A DNA stretch of 64,000 nucleotides from EB88 sp965199135. GTDB taxonomy: Bacteria > Acidobacteriota > Terriglobia > Terriglobales > Acidobacteriaceae. This document shows, piece by piece, positions 51,302 to 60,084 of this stretch (positions within the stretch are counted from its first letter, which is position 1; each line of letters opens with the position of its first letter). Below the pieces are notes generated by a model. The model worked only from the letters and a program-made list of their open reading frames with translations. It had not been told where the DNA came from and searched no databases. A program made the position numbers and the translations under genes. The DNA is taken from the NCBI GenBank assembly GCA_965199135.1, contig OZ240685.1:992001-1056000 (forward strand), given 5' to 3'.

Positions 51302-52213
51302 ATGCAGGCAGGAGAGGAAGCGGGGCTGGGAGCGATCCCGACTGAGGCGCGCAATCGGGAGACCGCGGGTTTTGACGGGCTGAGTGCACTCGGCATGGTC
51401 GAGGCGATGCACCGTGCGGACGACGAGGCGGTGCGAGCCGTGGGGCTGGAACTCGCATCGATTGCGGCCGTGGTGGATGCAGCGGCTGCGCGGCTTGCGC
51501 GCGGAGGACGGCTGTTCTACGTAGGAGCGGGAACCTCGGGACGGCTCGGGGTGCTGGATGCCTCGGAGTGCCCACCGACGTTCCACACGCCCCCGGAGAT
51601 TGTGCAGGGTCTGATCGCGGGGGGCGAGCACGCGTTGCGGCATGCGGTCGAGGGCGCGGAGGACGATCCGGCGGGAGGCGCGCGCGATCTGCAGGCATGC
51701 GCCGTGGGGCCTGAGGACGTCGTGGTGGGCATTGCTGCGAGCGGGCGCACGCCGTATGTGCTGGGAGCCATGGAAGCGGCGAGAGAGGCCGGTGCGCTCA
51801 CGGTGGGGTTGAGTTGTGTGCCGGGTTCGCCGGTGGCGCAGGCTGGGGAGCTGGCGATCTCGCCGTTGACCGGGGCCGAGGTGCTCACGGGCTCTACGCG
51901 GCTGAAAGCGGGCACGGCGACGAAGCTGGTGCTGAACATGATCTCAACGGCTGCGCTGGCGCGCCTGGGATATGTGCACGGCAACCTGATGGTGAACGTG
52001 CAGCCAACAAATGCGAAGCTTCGGGGACGGGCAATTCGGATCGTGGCGGAGCTGGCGGAGCTTGACAGGCATGGCGCGGAGCGGGTGTTCGCGCAGGCGG
52101 CCGGTGAGGTCAAGACGGCCATTGTGATGGCGCGGCTCGGGGTGGATGCCGGGGAAGCGCGGCGGCTGCTGGTGGCGGCGCGGGGAGTGCTGCGGAAGGT
52201 GCTCGAGGGGTAG
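51302..52213 (+). CDS. murQ: N-acetylmuramic acid 6-phosphate etherase
   Basis: MurQ cleaves the lactyl ether of MurNAc-6-phosphate to GlcNAc-6-phosphate and D-lactate in peptidoglycan recycling. The 303-residue SIS-domain protein has PTEARNRETAGFDGLSALGMVEAMHRAD at the N-terminus (TE.RN..T..lD), FYVGAGTSGRLGVLDASECPPTF, GIAASGRTPYVLGAM, TRLKAGTATKLVLNMISTAAL and NLMVNVQPTNAKLRGRA. All signature blocks are present. No PTS or kinase (AnmK/AmgK) gene is adjacent. Confidence 0.95.
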   Translation: MQAGEEAGLGAIPTEARNRETAGFDGLSALGMVEAMHRADDEAVRAVGLELASIAAVVDAAAARLARGGRLFYVGAGTSGRLGVLDASECPPTFHTPPEIVQGLIAGGEHALRHAVEGAEDDPAGGARDLQACAVGPEDVVVGIAASGRTPYVLGAMEAAREAGALTVGLSCVPGSPVAQAGELAISPLTGAEVLTGSTRLKAGTATKLVLNMISTAALARLGYVHGNLMVNVQPTNAKLRGRAIRIVAELAELDRHGAERVFAQAAGEVKTAIVMARLGVDAGEARRLLVAARGVLRKVLEG

Positions 52214-52308
52214 TGGGCGGAGCCTACACAAGGCAGAGGCTACGGAGGAGTGCCACTGCCTCTATGTGGCCTCTGCTTGTGCTGACTTGTTCGAGGCGAG
52301 AGCCGGGA

Positions 52309-52635
52309 CTACTTTTCTTCCTTGGGAGCCTTCTCTGCGGTCTTCTTGACCGGAGCGATGGCGTCCTTGGCGGCCTTGGCGATGCGGAACTTGACGACGG
52401 TCTTTGCCTTGATCTTGATGGCTTCGCCGGTCTGGGGATTGCGACCGGTGCGGGCCTTGCGTTCGGCCTTCACGAGACGTCCGAGGCCCGGGATGACGAA
52501 CACGCCATTCTTCTTGGTTTCCTTGACTGCGGTATCGGCGAGCAAGTCAAAGAAGGCGACGGTTTGCTTGCTGGTGAGCTCGAGCTTTTCGGCCATCTGG
52601 CGGACGAGCGCGGTCTTGGTAAGGGCAGTTGCCAT
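52309..52635 (-). CDS. HU/IHF-family DNA-binding protein with Lys/Ala/Pro tail
   Basis: The 108-residue protein is a complete HU monomer: LTKTALVRQMAEKLELTSKQTVAFFDLLADTAVKETKKNGVFVIPGLGRLVKAERKARTGRNPQTGEAIKIKAKTVVKFRIAKAAKD, with the DNA-bending arm TGRNPQTGE. A basic tail APVKKTAEKAPKEEK extends it beyond the usual 90 residues. AAGGAG lies eight bases before the ATG. It is one of several nucleoid-type Lys-rich proteins in this window. It is monocistronic, convergent with murQ. Confidence 0.95.
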   Translation of the reverse strand: MATALTKTALVRQMAEKLELTSKQTVAFFDLLADTAVKETKKNGVFVIPGLGRLVKAERKARTGRNPQTGEAIKIKAKTVVKFRIAKAAKDAIAPVKKTAEKAPKEEK

Positions 52636-53197
52636 GGGCGTTTCTCCTTGGAAAGCTGGGCTTTTCAGTGCGTCCTCTGGTTTTGAGTAGCAATGGCGCG
52701 GGTTCTGAAGAGCCTACGGCAATAACCTTCGCGGTTTCCCGGGCTCCTTGTCAACATAGAAAGCAGTGTTTACGCGGGTTTTCTACAAAGTGTGTTGGCT
52801 TTTGCCGGAAAACAGCGGTTTTCACCCTCACTCGTCCTTACTTTGGTGCGAAAAGTGCCGCGGAAGGCTTGATTTGGCGAAAGGCAAGGAACTCATGAAA
52901 GAGGTCGGCAGGGTGTGTCAATGCGGGGGAAAAGCGGGTAGACGTTACACGACAAGCGAAGAAGCGGCGCGGAAAGGTGGCAAAGTTTGCACGGTAACCG
53001 AGGCGCTGCTTACCAATGATCTGTGACCAAAACCGCAATCGCCGGGGAAAAACAAGTATCTATTAAGCGTGCTGAGACGGCTGGTCCACAGCACAATTCA
53101 GCGCGTTATCTCTTGGGAAAGAAAGTGCTGCCGATAGAGCGGATACCAGAGATAAGCGAAAACGCAATTTGAACCTGTTGCAAGAATTTCCAAAAGG
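52636..53197. other. 562-bp region between divergent HU and PIG-L genes
   Basis: It holds the HU promoter side (a TTGACA at 52754-52749 on the minus strand, without a clear -10) and the PIG-L leader. It is less GC-rich than the surroundings. One small reading frame (52895-53026) is possible; otherwise nothing was recognised. Confidence 0.5.
52895..53026 (+). CDS. Possible small Cys-containing protein
   Basis: A 43-residue frame starts at an ATG with AAGGA four bases upstream (MKEVGRVCQCGGKAGRRYTT...) and has C-x-C and one later Cys (GKVCTV), which could bind metal but do not form a recognised zinc ribbon. The frame is open further upstream. Evidence is weak; it may not be expressed. Confidence 0.3.
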   Translation: MKEVGRVCQCGGKAGRRYTTSEEAARKGGKVCTVTEALLTNDL

Positions 53198-53911
53198 ATG
53201 TCAGGGGCGATGGAGAAGACAAAAAAAGCACTCGTAATCGGAGCCCATCCGGATGATTGCGCCTTGGGCGCGGCTGGTTTCTCAGTTTTACTGCGGCGTT
53301 CAGGCTGGCAGGTGACCTTCCTCACGATGACAGACGGTGAATTGGGCGGAGACCCGATGGTCCGAGTAGAGGAAGAGCAGGTCAGTGCGGCAATCCTGGA
53401 TGTCGATTTGGACTTTGGGCACCTGGTGGATGGATCACTGAGTGGCCGACAGACCGTTGAAGTACTTGAGGCAAAGCTGGATCTGCATAAGCCGGATCTG
53501 ATACTGACGCATGCCCCGACGGATTCGCACGCGGATCATCGCGTCTTGAGTGACTCGCTGGTTTCAGCAGCGCGTCGGCATGCAAGTGTGCTGTTTTACG
53601 AAGGGCCTTCGACGCTGCAGTTTTCTGCGGCGCTGAAGATCGACGTGGCACGGACCTGGGACCTGAAGGTGAAGAGCCTTCTGGCGCATGCGTCGCAGCG
53701 CGAGCGGGTACGCACGGTGGAGTGGGCCGAGTCTGCTGGCCGTCATCGCGCGTGGCCACATTACCGGGGCATTTGCGAGGCGTTTTCGCCGGTGCGGATG
53801 GACCTGAGCCTGATGGTCGAGGTGGCGACGCAGCTGAGCCTGCCGCTCGACACCGAGACCCATGCGGAGCGCGGAAGTAAATCGGCGATCGCCGCGTGGA
53901 GCGTGATCTAA
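53198..53911 (+). CDS. PIG-L/LmbE-family deacetylase
   Basis: The 237-residue protein has the zinc/catalytic motif AHPDD at 16-20 and a second metal motif HADHR at 111-115, plus FLTMTDGELGGDP, the substrate-loop signature. PIG-L enzymes deacetylate GlcNAc-linked substrates (GPI, mycothiol, bacillithiol, antibiotics or capsule sugars). It is translationally coupled to the downstream flavoprotein (TAATG overlap). The pair suggests a sugar-modification job; the actual substrate is unknown. A second in-frame ATG at 53210 is possible. Confidence 0.9.
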   Translation: MSGAMEKTKKALVIGAHPDDCALGAAGFSVLLRRSGWQVTFLTMTDGELGGDPMVRVEEEQVSAAILDVDLDFGHLVDGSLSGRQTVEVLEAKLDLHKPDLILTHAPTDSHADHRVLSDSLVSAARRHASVLFYEGPSTLQFSAALKIDVARTWDLKVKSLLAHASQRERVRTVEWAESAGRHRAWPHYRGICEAFSPVRMDLSLMVEVATQLSLPLDTETHAERGSKSAIAAWSVI

Positions 53912-55428
53912 TGCGGGTTGTCAAACTGTTAATTGCCGGAGCTGGTCCCTGCGGTCTCGGTGCTGCTCTCGAGATGATGGAGAGCGGACCGGGCGACGCG
54001 AACGATTTTCTGATTGTGGACCCTGCGAATCAGGCCGGTGGCTGGGCTTCGTCGCGGACGACCAAGGAAGGGTTCACCTTCGACTTTGGCGGCCATGTGC
54101 TGTTCCCGCACAAGCACTATGAGCGCTTCGGAGACCTGCTGAAGAGTCTCCCGCTCGAGTGGAACGCGTCTGTTCCGCAGCGTGGCGTGCAGGTGAATGG
54201 ACGTTTTCTTCCCTACCCTGCACAGCGCAACCTGCAGCGGCTTCCGCTCCATCGCCTGGTAATGGCGCTCGTCTCGGTTGTGCTGCACCGTTTCCGCAAC
54301 GGGGAGCGGGATGAGGCTGGTATCGGGCGCGGCGATCTGCGTACGTACCTGCTGAAGCATTTCGGAACGTACATCACCAAGCTCCTGATGGACCCGTTGA
54401 ACCGCAAGCAGTGGGCGCACGGGCCGGAGCGGTTAACCGACGTGTGGGTAAAGCATCGCTCTGGATCGACGACCCGCAATGTGGCGGACATGGATCTGAG
54501 CCGCATCCTGCGCAACCTGATTACGGGCAAGGATGATCCGGGATGGACGCCGGAGACGAAGGTGACGTATCCGAGCGAGGGTGGTTCGGGGGCGATCTGG
54601 TCTGCGATCGCGGCGGCGGTTCCCGCAGAGAAGATGCTGCTGGGGACGAAGATCGTCTCGGTGTCGCTGAAGAGCAAGACGGCGCAGCTGAGCACGGGCG
54701 AAACGGTGGCGTGGGAGCAGATGGTGTCAACGATGCCGCTCGATGTGCTCTTGCGCTCGATGCCTGAGGAGCCGGCGCTTGCGATCAAGGCAAGCTGGCT
54801 GGTGAAGGCGCGCTCGCGGCTGTATGGGTTCGGGGTGAAGGGCGCCATGCCGGCACGCTATGCGGGATTGCACTCCTGCCAGGTGACGGATGCGGACGTG
54901 CCGTTCTGGCGCTTGAATTTCCCGATGACCGTCAGCCAGGGCAACGGTCCGGACGGGTGTTTCTCGCTGCTGTGCGAGGTAAGTGAACCCGCGGCCCAGC
55001 CAGCGCAGGCAGATGAAGAACTTCGAGCACGCGTGGAACGGAGCCTGCAGCGGATGGGGGTTCTGGGTGGCGCAGATCAAGAGGTCATCAGTCGCTGGGA
55101 GTACACGATTGAGCATGGGTACCCTGTCCCATTCCTGGGACGGGATGCGTTGCTCAACGAGATTCAGCCACAGCTGGAGCGGTCCGGTGTTTACAGCCGT
55201 GGACGCTTCGGAGCCTGGCGGTATGAGATCTCGAACCAGGACCATGCCTTTATGCAGGGCATTGAAGTGGTTCGCCGTATCCTGTTCCGGGTTCCCGAGG
55301 AGACGTATGGCAACGCCGTGGCTGTGAACGAGGTTGCTGTGCCGGAGGAAGAGGGTCTCGAGGCCGGCATGAAGCTTGAGTCGGTATGTGAAGCGATGCC
55401 ACAGACAATGGGTCTGAAGGCAAGCTAG
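53911..55428 (+). CDS. FAD-dependent UDP-galactopyranose-mutase-like oxidoreductase
   Basis: The ATG shares its A with the stop of the deacetylase gene, giving 505 residues. GAGPCGLGAALEM (10-22) is the FAD dinucleotide motif, followed by VDPANQAGGWASS and FTFDFGGHVLFPH. The NAD(P)-binding/UGM-like pattern with MDPLNRKQWAHGPERLTDVW resembles the UDP-galactopyranose mutase/amine-oxidase-like superfamily. LLIAGAGPCGLG at the very N-terminus indicates a cytosolic enzyme. Expected chemistry is sugar-nucleotide ring contraction or a related flavin reaction on a nucleotide sugar, but mutase activity cannot be confirmed. It is followed by a perfect terminator. Confidence 0.85.
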   Translation: MRVVKLLIAGAGPCGLGAALEMMESGPGDANDFLIVDPANQAGGWASSRTTKEGFTFDFGGHVLFPHKHYERFGDLLKSLPLEWNASVPQRGVQVNGRFLPYPAQRNLQRLPLHRLVMALVSVVLHRFRNGERDEAGIGRGDLRTYLLKHFGTYITKLLMDPLNRKQWAHGPERLTDVWVKHRSGSTTRNVADMDLSRILRNLITGKDDPGWTPETKVTYPSEGGSGAIWSAIAAAVPAEKMLLGTKIVSVSLKSKTAQLSTGETVAWEQMVSTMPLDVLLRSMPEEPALAIKASWLVKARSRLYGFGVKGAMPARYAGLHSCQVTDADVPFWRLNFPMTVSQGNGPDGCFSLLCEVSEPAAQPAQADEELRARVERSLQRMGVLGGADQEVISRWEYTIEHGYPVPFLGRDALLNEIQPQLERSGVYSRGRFGAWRYEISNQDHAFMQGIEVVRRILFRVPEETYGNAVAVNEVAVPEEEGLEAGMKLESVCEAMPQTMGLKAS

Positions 55429-55499
55429 GTCGCACCGCCGGAGGTAGAACGCGCTCATGAAGCGCTCGTACGATGCCTGGAAACCAACTGCACCACTTC

Positions 55500-55528
55500 G
55501 ACGCCGCCATGTTGCGGCGTCTTTTTTT
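55500..55528 (+). terminator. Rho-independent terminator of the deacetylase/UGM-like operon
   Basis: GACGCCGC (55500-55507) pairs with GCGGCGTC (55514-55521) around a six-base loop and is followed by seven T residues, 72 bp past the stop. The opposing czcA-like gene ends at 55550. Confidence 0.9.
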
Positions 55529-55549
55529 GAACGGGCGTGTGTCGGCGAT

Positions 55550-58500
55550 TCAGGCGAGAACCTGGTGTGTCGGGGCGGCGGGGTCGTGCTGCTGTGCTGA
55601 CGCGGACTCGCCTTCGCCAAGCTTGAGCCCGCGGCTGAAGACGGGGTAGAGCAGGGGCAAGACGTAGAGGGTGAGCAGGGTCGCCGTGATGAGGCCGCCG
55701 ATGACGACTGTTGCGAGAGGCCGCTGCACCTCGGCGCCGCGCGACGTCGCAAGGGCCATTGGGATGAAGCCGAGCGATGCGACGGTTGCGGTGATGAGCA
55801 CGGGGCGCAGGCGGTCGGCAGCGCCCTGTCTCACGGCGTCAGCCATCCCAAGGCCACGCAGGCGCAGGTTGTTGATGTGCGAGACCATGACGACTCCGTT
55901 GAGCACGGCGACACCGAAGAGCGCGATGAAGCCGATCGATGCGGAGAGATTGAGATTGATGCCGCGGAGCCAGAGCGCGGCAACGCCGCCCACAAGGGCG
56001 AGCGGAACGATGAGCAGGATCAGGATCGTTTGACGCAGGTTCTGAAAGGTGGCATAGAGCAGGCCCGAGATGATCAGCAACGAGAGTGGCAGCACGACAG
56101 CGAGACGCTGTTCGGCCACCTGCTCGTTCTGGTACTGGCCACCCCAGCTGAGGCTGTAGCCGATCGGTAACTGCAGCTGTTGCTGAATGCGCCGCTGGGC
56201 CTCCTTGACAAAGGAGCCGAGATCGCGGCCTTCGACGTTGGTGCTGACGACGATGCGGCGGTGGGCGTTCTCACGATTGATGAGAATGGGACCCGAGGTG
56301 CGCGTAATATCGGCGACCTGGTCGAGGCGGACCAGTTCTCCGGTGGGTGTTTTCAGCTGCAGGGCGTATATGTCATCAAGATTGTTGCGAATGGATGGGG
56401 GGAGGCGTACGGCGATGGGGAAGCGTTGTTCGCCCTGCACCATCTCTGAGATCTGGCGGCTGCCGATGAGGGACTCGACGACCTCCTGGATGTCGGAGAC
56501 GTTGAGGCCGTAGCGAGCGGCGGCTTCGCGATTGACCTTGATGTTGAGATTGGCGGCGCCGGCGATGCGCTCGAGTTGTGGCTGCGAGGCTCCCTTGATG
56601 GAGGAGATGATATCGAGGGCCTGGTTGCCGAGGCGCTCGAGGGTGTCGAGGTCAGGGCCGAAGATCTTGAGCGCGGCATCGCCGCGGGTGCCGGTGATGG
56701 TCTCGTCCATGCGCATTTCCATGGGCTGGGTGAACTCGTAGGTGACGCCGGGGATTTTGTCGAGTGCGGCCTCGAGTTTATCGGAGAGCTCCTGCTTGGT
56801 CTTGCAGCACTGCCATTCTTTGCGCGGCTTGAAGGAGAGATAGGCATCGGTTTCGTAGACGCCCATGGCTTCGGTCGCGAGATCAGGTCGGCCCATCTTG
56901 GAGACGACGCTGGTCACCTCGGGGAAGGAGCGGATGGTCTTCTCGATCTGATTCTGGATGCGGATGGACTCGGTGAGCGAGATCCCGGGGAGTTTCTTCG
57001 AGGTAATGACGAGCGATCCCTCGTCAAGGGTGGGCATGAATTCGGTGCCGATGAAGGGCAGTGAGCCAAGTGCAACGATGACGAGCACAGTTGCGACGCC
57101 GATGACGAGTTTGCGGTGGGATTCGGCCCGGCCGAGGGAGCGCGTGTAGCGGTCGCGCAGGCGAGGGAACCATCCGGTGCCTGCAGCGCGAGGAGAGCGC
57201 AGGTCCTTCGACTTCGTTGCGCGTTGCTGAGGATGACGCCCTGCCTGGTGCGCGGAGCTCTGTTCGGGATCGTGCTCCGCCTGATTGCGACGGCGGAGTG
57301 CTACGGAGCAAACGGTGGGAACGACGAAGAGCGCGAGCAGGAGTGAGCCGGTCAGCGCGGACATGACGGTGACGGCCATGGGGCGGAACATGCGCCCAGC
57401 GAGATCCTGAAGCGTGAGCACGGGAAGGTAGACCGCGAGGATGATGAGCACGCCGAAGGTGATGGGGCGTGCGACTTCATGCGAGGCGCTGCGCACAGTG
57501 TCGAGGAGGCGTCGATTGTTGCCGTCGGTGGGATTGTCGGGATCGCCGTCGTCGCCGTTCTCCAGGCGATGCATGCAGTTTTCGACCATGACAACGGAAC
57601 CATCGACGATGGTGCCGAAATCAATGGCGCCGAGGCTCATGAGGTTTGCGGAGATGCCGAACAAGCCCATGCCGAGGAAGGCAAAGAGTAGCGAGAGCGG
57701 AATGGTGGCTGCGACGATGAGCGCGGCTCGCCAGTTGCCGAGGAAGATCAGGAGGATGGCGATGACGAGCATCGCAGCTTCCAGGAGGTTCTTCTTGACG
57801 GTGTGGATGGTCGCGTCGATGACGTCGGACTGGTCGTAGAAGGGAATGATCTTTGCGCCGTCTGGAAGCTTGAGGGTGCGGATCTTGTCTTTGACTTCCT
57901 GGATGATCTTGTCGCCATTGGCGCCGCGCAGGATGATGACCATGCCCGAGACGGTCTCGCCTTTGCCGTCGTGCATGACGGCGCCGTGGCGAATGAGTGG
58001 AAGCGTTTCCAGGCTGGCGACCGAGTTCAGCAGAACCGGAGTGCCGTTGTGGGTGGCGACGACGATGTGACCGAGATCGTCGAGCGACTCGGCGCGGCCG
58101 ATGCCGCGGACCGTATAGGTCTGATCCGCGTGCTCGATGTAGGAGCCACCGAAATTGGCGTTGTTGTTTTCGACGGCGGTGATCACGTCATGCAGCGTGA
58201 GGTTGTAGCGGCGCAGGCCTTCCGGATCGACCACAACAGAGTACTGCTTGGTGTCGCCGCCCCACGAGTTGATTTCGCTGACCTCGGGAATGGTGAGCAG
58301 CGCGTAACGGATCGTCCAGTCGTGCAGCGTCTTGAGCTGCATCAGCGACATTCTCGGCGACTGCACGGTGTACTGGAAGACCTCGCCAAAGGCGGTGGAC
58401 ATCGGCCCCATGACGGGCTGCAGGCCGGTGGGCAGACGGCTTGCGGCCTCGTTGAGGCGCTCGGCGACGAGCTGGCGCGCGCGGTACTGGTCGACGGAGT

Positions 58501-58792
58501 CATCGAAGATGATGGTGAGCATCGAGAGCTCGAGCTTGGACGTTGAGCGCACGACCTGGAGTTTTGGCATGCCCAGCATGGTGGTTTCGAGCGGGAAGGT
58601 GACGAGCTGCTCGACCTCGACGGGAGACATGCCGGGTGCCTGGCAGGTGACGACGACCTGGTTGTTGGTGAGGTCGGGAAAGGCTTCGATCGGGAGGTGT
58701 GCCATCACGATGAGCCCTGCGGCGGCAAGCAGGATCATGGCGATCAGAACGAGCCAGCGATTGTTGAGGAAGAAGTCAGCGATGCGGCTCAT
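55550..58792 (-). CDS. CzcA-type heavy-metal efflux RND pump
   Basis: The 1080-residue inner-membrane protein has the RND layout of TM1, periplasmic loop 1, TM2-6 and their duplicate. DFGTIVDGSVVMVEN (391-405) in TM4 is the HME-RND signature; Asp rather than Ala at the D-F-G position points to the Zn/Co/Ni/Cd (CzcA) rather than CusA (Cu/Ag) group. The loop near residues 500-540 is unusually long and charged, and contains an in-frame dispersed-repeat-like sequence. It exports divalent cations from periplasm or cytoplasm with the adaptor and outer-membrane channel encoded upstream in the same operon (2-base gap). Confidence 0.94.
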   Translation of the reverse strand: MSRIADFFLNNRWLVLIAMILLAAAGLIVMAHLPIEAFPDLTNNQVVVTCQAPGMSPVEVEQLVTFPLETTMLGMPKLQVVRSTSKLELSMLTIIFDDSVDQYRARQLVAERLNEAASRLPTGLQPVMGPMSTAFGEVFQYTVQSPRMSLMQLKTLHDWTIRYALLTIPEVSEINSWGGDTKQYSVVVDPEGLRRYNLTLHDVITAVENNNANFGGSYIEHADQTYTVRGIGRAESLDDLGHIVVATHNGTPVLLNSVASLETLPLIRHGAVMHDGKGETVSGMVIILRGANGDKIIQEVKDKIRTLKLPDGAKIIPFYDQSDVIDATIHTVKKNLLEAAMLVIAILLIFLGNWRAALIVAATIPLSLLFAFLGMGLFGISANLMSLGAIDFGTIVDGSVVMVENCMHRLENGDDGDPDNPTDGNNRRLLDTVRSASHEVARPITFGVLIILAVYLPVLTLQDLAGRMFRPMAVTVMSALTGSLLLALFVVPTVCSVALRRRNQAEHDPEQSSAHQAGRHPQQRATKSKDLRSPRAAGTGWFPRLRDRYTRSLGRAESHRKLVIGVATVLVIVALGSLPFIGTEFMPTLDEGSLVITSKKLPGISLTESIRIQNQIEKTIRSFPEVTSVVSKMGRPDLATEAMGVYETDAYLSFKPRKEWQCCKTKQELSDKLEAALDKIPGVTYEFTQPMEMRMDETITGTRGDAALKIFGPDLDTLERLGNQALDIISSIKGASQPQLERIAGAANLNIKVNREAAARYGLNVSDIQEVVESLIGSRQISEMVQGEQRFPIAVRLPPSIRNNLDDIYALQLKTPTGELVRLDQVADITRTSGPILINRENAHRRIVVSTNVEGRDLGSFVKEAQRRIQQQLQLPIGYSLSWGGQYQNEQVAEQRLAVVLPLSLLIISGLLYATFQNLRQTILILLIVPLALVGGVAALWLRGINLNLSASIGFIALFGVAVLNGVVMVSHINNLRLRGLGMADAVRQGAADRLRPVLITATVASLGFIPMALATSRGAEVQRPLATVVIGGLITATLLTLYVLPLLYPVFSRGLKLGEGESASAQQHDPAAPTHQVLA
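57200..57237 (-). repeat. Candidate dispersed repeat inside the RND pump gene
   Basis: On the minus strand the stretch starts GTCATCCTCAGCAACG and continues with GAAGTCGAAGGACCTG. This resembles the dispersed GTCATCCTGAGCGAAGTCGAAGGA-type words common in several GC-rich phyla, and it falls in frame in the low-conservation cytoplasmic loop of the pump. Only one copy was seen in the window, so the family assignment is from memory. Confidence 0.4.
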
Positions 58793-58794
58793 GG

Positions 58795-60084
58795 TTATTC
58801 ATCCCCGATGGTGCCCTTAAGCAGGTCGGACTTGAGCAGGAAGGCACCTGCGACTGCGATGTGATCGCCGGCGCGGAGGCCCTCGGTGACCTCGACCTGC
58901 CCGTCAATGGCGGGTGCGGTCTTGAGGGCGCGGGGTGCGAAGTGTGTGCCGTCTGCTGTTACAAATACCACCTGGACGCCGTTGACTTCCTGAAGGGCGT
59001 TTTCCGGAACAAGGATGGCGTCGCGCGAGCTCGCATTCGCTTCATTGATGGTGGCGTTGACGAACATCTGCGGCTTGAGTTCACCATGCGGGTTGCGCAG
59101 TGTGGCGCGGACCTGCACGGTTCGCGTGGTGGGATCAAGCGTGCTGCCGATCAGGGTGACGCGTCCGGGAAAGTCGCGTCCGGGCCATGCATCGGAGCGC
59201 ACGACGACAGCTTCGCCCATGTGGAGGTGCGCGAGTTCTGCGTCATTCACGGCAGCGACCATCCACACGCTGGAGAGATCGGAGATGGTGTAGGCCTCGT
59301 TGCCGGGTTCGTAGACCATGCCGGGAGTGATGGTGCGGGTGATGATCGTGCCTGCGATGGGCGAGGTGATGGGCACAAGCTCATGCGAGTAGAGGTTTGC
59401 CGGGGTGATGCTGCTCGGCTCAATCTGCAGAAGATCGCCGAGGTGTTCGCGCTCCATGGTGATAGCAGCTTGGGCATTGGCGAGATCTGTTTTTGCCTGC
59501 ACGAGTTCCTGATCACTTGTCTGCTGCTGCTCGAGCGAGGCGGCCTGGATGGAATAGAGGTGATGGTAGCGATCGCTTTTTTCCTGCGCGTACGTGACGG
59601 CAGCCTGCATGCGCGCAACGTTGGCGAAATCCTGTGCAAGCGCGCCGACGGTCTCGTGGACGGAGTGGCTGTGCAGATGGGCGAGAGGCTCGCCGCGGTG
59701 GACCTGGTCGCCAGCCATGCCAAGCACGTCGACGACCTTGCCATCGGCGTAGGGAGAGACGTGCGCGGTGCGCTGGTCGTCGAGCATGATCTGCCCTGGC
59801 ACGGAGAGGGTGCGAGGGATGGTCTGCGGCTCGACCGAGGCGACGTGGATGCCGCCGACCCGCTGCTGGTCGGCCGTGACGGTGACCGTGTTCTCTGATT
59901 TGGCGCCCAGCGCAGTTTCGCCGCCTCCGGCATTGTCGCTGCTCGATTTGTCACTGCCACTGTTGCTGTTTGCGGAGGCCGGCTTGGTGCCCCCACCCGA
60001 GGAGCCGCTGTCGGCCTCTCGAGAGCAGGCAGTGAGTAGCGGCAGCGTACCGAACATGGCTACGAAAAGGACGAGGCGCTTCAT
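58795..60084 (-). CDS. RND efflux periplasmic adaptor (CzcB-like), lipoprotein
   Basis: The 429-residue membrane-fusion protein has a lipobox LTAC (Cys-20) behind a short signal and a Ser/Gly-rich linker. A barrel-sandwich hybrid domain follows (TLSVPGQIMLDDQRTAHVSPYADGKVV), with helical hairpin about 130-215 and a beta-barrel (ATINEANASSRDAILVPENALQ). His residues around HVASVEPQTI and HVSPY could relate to metal, but this is not established. It bridges the RND pump and the outer-membrane channel. It overlaps the upstream channel gene by four bases and precedes czcA by two. Confidence 0.93.
   Translation of the reverse strand: MKRLVLFVAMFGTLPLLTACSREADSGSSGGGTKPASANSNSGSDKSSSDNAGGGETALGAKSENTVTVTADQQRVGGIHVASVEPQTIPRTLSVPGQIMLDDQRTAHVSPYADGKVVDVLGMAGDQVHRGEPLAHLHSHSVHETVGALAQDFANVARMQAAVTYAQEKSDRYHHLYSIQAASLEQQQTSDQELVQAKTDLANAQAAITMEREHLGDLLQIEPSSITPANLYSHELVPITSPIAGTIITRTITPGMVYEPGNEAYTISDLSSVWMVAAVNDAELAHLHMGEAVVVRSDAWPGRDFPGRVTLIGSTLDPTTRTVQVRATLRNPHGELKPQMFVNATINEANASSRDAILVPENALQEVNGVQVVFVTADGTHFAPRALKTAPAIDGQVEVTEGLRAGDHIAVAGAFLLKSDLLKGTIGDE

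Noticed and set aside
52766..52894. Extension of the small Cys protein frame further upstream
   Set aside because: No ribosome site at 52766 and the added residues lack any recognisable feature.
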